NCBI RefSeq assembly: GCF_005497185.1
Contig: NZ_RJTN01000013.1
Span: 1-43,554, forward strand
DNA length: 43,554 bases
DNA from: Pectobacterium polonicum
GTDB lineage: Bacteria > Pseudomonadota > Gammaproteobacteria > Enterobacterales > Enterobacteriaceae
Reading direction: 5' to 3'
This document shows, one piece after another, positions 39,090 to 43,554 of the stretch; within the stretch, counting starts at the first letter, position 1; the number at the start of each line of letters is the position of its first letter. A model generated the notes under the pieces. That model was not told the DNA's origin and searched no databases. It worked only from the letters and a program-made list of their open reading frames with translations. Both the position numbers and the translations under genes were made by a program.

Positions 39090-39884
39090 ATGGTTAAATC
39101 TTTAAATACATTGCTGCTTGTCTCACTTCTAAGCGCATGTTCCCAGTCTCCTGCATCCATCGATAAAAACGCGCTGGTTGGAACCTGGGCGATGTTGCCA
39201 TTGAAAAATGGTATTGCCAATGTTGTCGAGTTTAGAGCAGGCGGAAAAGCGCTGTTGCACGTTTTTAACTGTGAGAAACCAAACGTTGAAGAAGGGGTTG
39301 AAACGTCAGATTACGTTGTCGATGAGCATGGGAAATTGTTACACCTCACCGCACCTGGAAATAATAATACACTGAAAATAATAGATTTAAAGTCTCGCGT
39401 CATGAAGATGGAACAGGCTGTGGTGGATGAGAAATTTACCTTTTCCTATGTGAAAGTGGATAAGGTCATGCCGTTATGTTTTTTATATACACCTAAGGAT
39501 AGGAGCAGGGAAACCGCTTTTCAAAAGAGCGATTTTATCCCCGCACCAGAGATACCCAACCATAAAGATCTCGCTAATTACATCGGCAAATGGCTGAATA
39601 ACGGTGTGACTCAGTTGGAAATCCGCCAAGGGAAAAATGGGCAGATTTATCTGTATATGCCTGCCAATGAAAATTGGCATCATCTATATAACAATGCGCA
39701 TTGGGAAAATGATGCGTTATCTTTTAATAGCTATGCCTACTCAGAGAAACCAAGTCTGTTCAGCCACCCATATCATAAATCGCTAACGCCTAATACGATC
39801 AGACTATTACCGAATGGGAAAATGCACGTTACGATCCTGATGATTGATGGCGAGAAAATATATTTTGATTTCACGCGGGGATAG
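39090..39884 (+). CDS. Putative lipoprotein with two lipocalin-like repeats
   Basis: The 264-residue protein begins with a type II signal peptide (MVKSLNTLLLVSLLSACS, lipobox LSAC), so Cys17 would be lipidated. Two segments show the lipocalin-like G-x-W opening, LVGTWAMLPLKNG (about 29-41) and YIGKWLNNGVTQLEIRQ (about 164-180), each followed by alternating strands. I do not recognise the family. It follows the NTF2-like gene by 77 bases on the same strand. Outer-membrane sorting is possible since position +2 is Ser. Confidence 0.7.
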   Translation: MVKSLNTLLLVSLLSACSQSPASIDKNALVGTWAMLPLKNGIANVVEFRAGGKALLHVFNCEKPNVEEGVETSDYVVDEHGKLLHLTAPGNNNTLKIIDLKSRVMKMEQAVVDEKFTFSYVKVDKVMPLCFLYTPKDRSRETAFQKSDFIPAPEIPNHKDLANYIGKWLNNGVTQLEIRQGKNGQIYLYMPANENWHHLYNNAHWENDALSFNSYAYSEKPSLFSHPYHKSLTPNTIRLLPNGKMHVTILMIDGEKIYFDFTRG

Positions 39885-40211
39885 CGTAAAGAAAGAATGG
39901 CGACGTTGTCGATGAATAACAAGCGCTCGCCATTCAATGTATATCAGCATGATTTTCAGTGGATGCCAGAAAAAGAGTTTTGTGGATGCGGGGATTTGCC
40001 CAGTAGAACGGCCAGTTTCTTCCTGTTTATCCATTGGTTCGCATAATGTGTATTATGTTAAATGACCTACAATGATAAATAACTTCATATCCCGCCATCG
40101 CTTTCCAGCAAATCAACATGTTAGTAATTTCTGACAGCCCTCCCGTTTCTTGCGTTAGGCACTGAGTACACTTACTTCATATCGATAATGAGGTTTGTTT
40201 CATGTACTCAT
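39885..40211. other. 327-base convergent intergenic region
   Basis: No protein gene seen beyond very short readings. An inverted repeat CATAAT-GTGT-ATTATG lies at 40042-40057, an unusual place for an operator because both flanking genes end here. It could mark an unrecognised small transcript or a decayed element. Confidence 0.5.
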
Positions 40212-40988
40212 TTAGCGAGTTATCTCTCTCGTCTCTTTATGTACCTTCAGGTAGTTCCATGCTTCTAATACCGCATCTGGAATATCCACGTGTCCAATGA
40301 AACCCGCACCTTTTGGGCCATACCCATCAGCATCATCGTATAGTCTTTTTATTTCGCCTAAAGCCATTGAGACGTAACGTTCCATTGTCCATATGCCAGG
40401 CACATGTCCGCCGATTATATGGGGTTTACCACTGACGATAACTAATCGTGGACTCAAAATGGGCCAGTTAATAAATGTGCATGGCAAATTGCTTTGGCTC
40501 CAGCTATGCATAAACGACTCATAAGTTCGCCGTTGCATTAGTGGGTCCTGTACAAGGATTGCGCATTTCACCTCTATTCCATGATCCACGATCAATTTGC
40601 GGCTCAGGGTTGCATTAGCCCCACAGTTTGTTGAAGTCCCTTCGATATAAATGTTTTCCTGAGGTATGTTGAAAAGTTTTGTTGCCAGAGATGCGATGAT
40701 TTCAGCTTCACTTTTCCCTTTTGTTTCAATACCTAATCCGGTGGTGATTACGTTTCTTTCTATTTCATGACGAAGAAGGTCTGTTGAATGACCTACGCCG
40801 CCGCTAATTAACATAGGTAGCTTTGCGTCAGAGGCAAAATTCAAGGCACCAATGATATTGGGTATCACAGCATGCCCGGCGATGATGAGCAGATCAGCCT
40901 CTATTTCCTGACTCTCCGTAAAATCATCTACGGCCAACCAGTCAGAGATAATATTCAACGCATTCACTATATCTTTGGACATTTTCAT
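40212..40988 (-). CDS. ydcF: YdcF family (DUF218) protein
   Basis: The 258-residue protein matches E. coli YdcF (266 aa): NIISDWLAVDDF, ADLLIIAGHAVIP, LISGGVGHST, the DUF218 ligand segment EGTSTNCGANATLSR, VQDPLMQRRTYESF and DDADGYGPKG. E. coli YdcF binds SAM in vitro; its reaction is unknown. No signal peptide or membrane segment was seen. The first ATG (40988) has GGGA 7 bases upstream; a second at 40982 is possible. Confidence 0.9.
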   Translation of the reverse strand: MKMSKDIVNALNIISDWLAVDDFTESQEIEADLLIIAGHAVIPNIIGALNFASDAKLPMLISGGVGHSTDLLRHEIERNVITTGLGIETKGKSEAEIIASLATKLFNIPQENIYIEGTSTNCGANATLSRKLIVDHGIEVKCAILVQDPLMQRRTYESFMHSWSQSNLPCTFINWPILSPRLVIVSGKPHIIGGHVPGIWTMERYVSMALGEIKRLYDDADGYGPKGAGFIGHVDIPDAVLEAWNYLKVHKETREITR

Positions 40989-41170
40989 GACTTATTCCCA
41001 CGCTGATTGCAGCCTTGTTACTCAAGATTTGCAATTAAAACAGTACGCTGGTTCATACCCATAGCGATGGTGTCGCGGCTTGGATCATTGCTGGCCGCCC
41101 CGCTTTCTTGTAACCTTCCTTACTACAAGCTCAACCCTGAACACAAAAATCTGAAACTACCGGACGTTAC

Positions 41171-41458
41171 ATGACAGCTCATATTTCTAAAGACCCTTTA
41201 CATGGCGTAACGCTTGAAATGCAAGTCAATGCGCTGGTTGCCCGTTTTGGCTGGGTTGAGCTGGGTAAACTGATCAACATCAATTGCTTTAAAAGCGATC
41301 CAAGCGTCAAATCCAGTTTAAAGTTTCTGCGCCGGACCCCTTGGGCTCGTGCCGAAGTTGAAGCACTGTATCTTGATTCTCTGGACGGTTCCGCTCCTGT
41401 AAAACCAGATAATAGCACCGTTGACCCATGGGCTAATAGTCGCAGAAATAAGAGCTAA
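41171..41458 (+). CDS. VF530 family (DUF2132) DNA-binding protein
   Basis: The 95-residue protein has the VF530 core: [22 protein letters not shown] (key HG-x-TLE), [34 protein letters not shown] (ends with the conserved FLRRTPWAR block). The family is annotated as DNA-binding from a Vibrio fischeri structure; its cellular role is unknown. It ends 5 bases before the digH GTG, so the two are probably co-transcribed. Confidence 0.88.
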   Translation: MTAHISKDPLHGVTLEMQVNALVARFGWVELGKLININCFKSDPSVKSSLKFLRRTPWARAEVEALYLDSLDGSAPVKPDNSTVDPWANSRRNKS

Positions 41459-41463
41459 CCAAC

Positions 41464-42759
41464 GTGAAAAAGCCAGTCGTACTCATTGCTACTGCGCTTC
41501 TACTTGTCAGTTGCGCGTCTAAACCACCAAGCTCGCTTGTCACCCCGCTTCCTCCTGCTAAACAGCCGCTTCCGGCGAAATCTCAGCAGAATAAGGAACC
41601 CATGCGCGGTGTCTGGCTGGCGACCGTCTCCCGCCTGGATTGGCCACCGGTGGCATCCGTCAATGTCAGCAGCCCTGCTAGCCGCATAACTCAGCAGCAG
41701 GACGCACTGAAAGGCAAGCTGGATAAATTGAAAAGCCTCGGTATCAATACCGTATTTTTCCAGGTTAAGCCTGATGGCACTGCGCTTTGGCCCTCTAAAA
41801 TATTGCCCTGGTCAGATATGTTGACTGGCAATATTGGTGAGGCTCCTGGCTACGATCCGCTTCAATTCATGCTGGATGAAGCGCACAAGCGTGGTATGAA
41901 AGTCCATGCCTGGTTTAATCCCTATCGTGTATCCGTTAATACCAAGCAAGGAACCGTGACGGAACTAAACCGTACATTGTCACAGAATCCAGCCAGCGTA
42001 TTTGTGTTGCACCGTGACTGGGTCCGCACTGCGGGCGATCGCTTTGTACTCGACCCCGGCATCCCAGAAGCGCGAAGCTGGATCACCAGTATCGTGGCCG
42101 AAGTGGTTGCGAGCTATGCTATTGACGGCGTGCAGTTTGATGACTACTTCTATGCTGAATCATCGACCTCAACGCTTAACGATAGCGAAACCTTTAAACG
42201 ATATGGTCAAGGATTTGGCTCAAAAGCAGACTGGCGGCGACACAATACTCAACAACTGATCGAGCAGGTTTCGCGTACCATCAAGCAGTTGAAACCCGAG
42301 GTTGAATTCGGCGTTAGCCCTGCGGGTGTATGGCGCAACCGATCACACGATTCGGCAGGTTCCGACACGCGAGGCGCGGCGGCTTACGATGAAGCTTATG
42401 CCGATACGCGCCTGTGGGTGCAACAAGGGTTGCTGGATTACATTGCCCCGCAGATATACTGGCCCTTCGCACGTGATGCTGCTCGCTACGATGTGTTAGC
42501 AAAATGGTGGGCGGATGTGGTGAAACCTACGAGTACGCGCCTTTATATTGGTGTGGCACTGTATAAAGTGGGTGAGCCGTCAAAGAATGAGCCAGACTGG
42601 ATGATAAAGGGCGGCGTGCCAGAGCTGAAAAAGCAGCTCGATTTGAACGAGTCTACGCCACATATTAATGGCACGATTCTGTTCAGAGAGAATTATCTCA
42701 ATCAACCACAGACCCAAGACGCGGTTAATTATCTTAAAAATCGCTGGAATCCGATCTAA
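41464..42759 (+). CDS. digH: DigH-type glycosyl-hydrolase lipoprotein (YddW)
   Basis: E. coli DigH is a divisome-associated lipoprotein that cleaves denuded peptidoglycan glycan strands. The 431-residue protein (E. coli 439) has a lipobox LLVSCAS (lipid on Cys17), a Pro-rich tether (about 20-45), and the GHL10 barrel from MRGVWLATVSRLDWPP, through KSLGINTVFFQVKPDGTALWPS, GMKVHAWFNPYRV and DGVQFDDYFY (Asp pair) to LDYIAPQIYWPF. The start is GTG at 41464; no ATG fits the signal sequence. It lies 5 bases after the VF530 gene. Confidence 0.92.
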   Translation: MKKPVVLIATALLLVSCASKPPSSLVTPLPPAKQPLPAKSQQNKEPMRGVWLATVSRLDWPPVASVNVSSPASRITQQQDALKGKLDKLKSLGINTVFFQVKPDGTALWPSKILPWSDMLTGNIGEAPGYDPLQFMLDEAHKRGMKVHAWFNPYRVSVNTKQGTVTELNRTLSQNPASVFVLHRDWVRTAGDRFVLDPGIPEARSWITSIVAEVVASYAIDGVQFDDYFYAESSTSTLNDSETFKRYGQGFGSKADWRRHNTQQLIEQVSRTIKQLKPEVEFGVSPAGVWRNRSHDSAGSDTRGAAAYDEAYADTRLWVQQGLLDYIAPQIYWPFARDAARYDVLAKWWADVVKPTSTRLYIGVALYKVGEPSKNEPDWMIKGGVPELKKQLDLNESTPHINGTILFRENYLNQPQTQDAVNYLKNRWNPI

Positions 42760-42787
42760 CGGGCGCAAATCCGCGCCACGTTTCCGC

Positions 42788-43360
42788 TTAACGTAAAATT
42801 TTCTCGATCACCCGACGAAAGGAAGGCAAATCTTTTTCGGGTGAAAAACCTTTATTTATCGCTTTCCGACCGATAAGACCATCGATGATTGAAAAAAGCA
42901 TAATCGTGGTCTCTTCGATGTTAATACTATTACTGAATTCTCCCGCTTCTACGCCCTTTGCTATTATTTTTCCTATCCCATCACGCATTGCCTTATCACT
43001 CGTAATGAAGGTTTCACGTAAGGACGGATTGCGGGCTGATTCAGCAATAATTTCCACCCAAAGATGGTGTGAGGCAGGATAGCCCACATCACTGATGCAT
43101 GACTCAAGCAAAGTACAAAGACAATTCAGGTACGAACCCGAATGAGACAATGCCTGAGCCGCAAGCGCTGACCTTTGTTCTTCTAACACGATTGCGGAGA
43201 TCAGTTCACCCTTCCCTTTGAAGTAGGTATACATCGCCCCCTGACTTATGCCGGCACGTGTAGCAATTTCTTTTATGCTGGTTGCGTTAAAACCCTTCTC
43301 AGCAAAACAAGCGGCAGCGGCAGTGATGAGTTTGTGATAGGTCACATTGTCATTCGTCAT
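42788..43360 (-). CDS. TetR/AcrR family transcriptional regulator
   Basis: The 190-residue protein has a clear TetR helix-turn-helix: AAAACFAEKGFNATSIKEIATRAGISQGAMYTYFKGK (key tokens GFNATS, IATRAGIS, MYTYF). The C-terminal half (about 70-190) is a ligand and dimer domain. A 22-base inverted repeat, a typical operator for this family, lies 165 bases upstream at the right edge. The gene faces away from that edge, so a divergent target (often an efflux pump) is expected just outside. Confidence 0.88.
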   Translation of the reverse strand: MTNDNVTYHKLITAAAACFAEKGFNATSIKEIATRAGISQGAMYTYFKGKGELISAIVLEEQRSALAAQALSHSGSYLNCLCTLLESCISDVGYPASHHLWVEIIAESARNPSLRETFITSDKAMRDGIGKIIAKGVEAGEFSNSINIEETTIMLFSIIDGLIGRKAINKGFSPEKDLPSFRRVIEKILR

Positions 43361-43525
43361 GGTTGATCCTGACTATTATTAATGGGCGCACTTTAGCGCG
43401 CTTTTTTTCTCCATGCCAGACCTGCCTTTTCTGACCTGTCGTGCAGGAGTAAGGAGTGCGTTTTTATCTCGCGGGAAAAGCGATATCAAAAATGAGGACT
43501 TGTAAAACAAACACTCTCGCACCAA

Positions 43526-43547
43526 AATGAATGAACGGTCATTCATT
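43526..43547. promoter_or_regulatory. TetR-type operator near the right edge
   Basis: AATGAATGA (43526-43534) and TCATTCATT (43539-43547) are perfect inverted arms separated by ACGG. Operators of similar TGAATGA/TCATTCA form are common for AcrR-like TetR regulators. It is 165 bases upstream of the TetR start and about 7 bases from the end of the window, so it more likely controls the neighbouring gene beyond the edge. Confidence 0.7.
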
Positions 43548-43554
43548 AAATATC

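Noticed and set aside
43383-43410. GC hairpin plus T-run in the TetR leader (plus strand)
   Set aside because: The stem is only about four base pairs and no rightward gene ends there; too weak to call a terminator.

Overview
The window looks like chromosome of a soft-rot enterobacterium, most likely Pectobacterium or a close relative. This rests on three things: near E. coli-like housekeeping proteins (Prs, HemA, PrfA, KdsA, PntAB, FNR), enterobacterial gene order (ychH / prs-ispE-lolB / hemA-prfA-prmC-sirB2-sirB1-kdsA), and a plant-cell-wall expansin beside an srfABC operon. No tRNA, rRNA, insertion sequence, phage or CRISPR array was seen.

Layout. (1) 1-8.9 kb is core: ychH, then lolB-ispE-prs leftward (outer-membrane lipoprotein insertion, isoprenoid and PRPP synthesis) and hemA-prfA-prmC-sirB2-sirB1-kdsA rightward (haem, translation termination, KDO synthesis). 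(2) 8.9-16.2 kb is core metabolism and redox control: ydgH, pntAB, uspE, fnr and ogt. The ydgH-pntA gap holds a strong palindrome and a long foldable pntA leader. (3) 16.2-19.4 kb is an accessory pair, a Gfo/Idh/MocA oxidoreductase and an orphan sugar-binding ABC protein without permease or ATPase. (4) 19.5-23.9 kb is a tightly overlapping five-gene leftward operon: NTF2-like protein, short-chain dehydrogenase, FAD amine-oxidase-like protein, DUF1365 protein and a divergent Cfa-family methyltransferase. It probably modifies membrane lipid acyl chains. (5) 24.2-31.0 kb is srfA-srfB-srfC: a membrane-anchored protein, an actin/Hsp70-like ATPase and a dynamin-like GTPase. Upstream on the same strand is a secreted bacterial expansin. 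(6) 32.3-43.4 kb is a mosaic of single genes: osmC, a cytochrome b562, a TetR/MFS-exporter pair with a 20-bp palindromic operator, a GNAT acetyltransferase, a chemoreceptor, yjbD, an NTF2-like protein, a lipoprotein, ydcF, a VF530/digH pair, and a TetR gene whose likely operator lies at the right edge.

System-level points. A short dispersed repeat (three copies) sits just upstream of the ribosome-binding sites of ydgH and osmC, in the same orientation and at nearly the same distance, and may supply a promoter -10 plus 5' leader. The Cfa-like enzyme has Ser and Gln where E. coli Cfa has bicarbonate-site Cys139 and His266, so canonical cyclopropanation is doubtful. srfABC looks like a two-motor (ATPase plus GTPase) membrane-associated machine. 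All function calls come from recognising protein sequence by eye; no database search was run.
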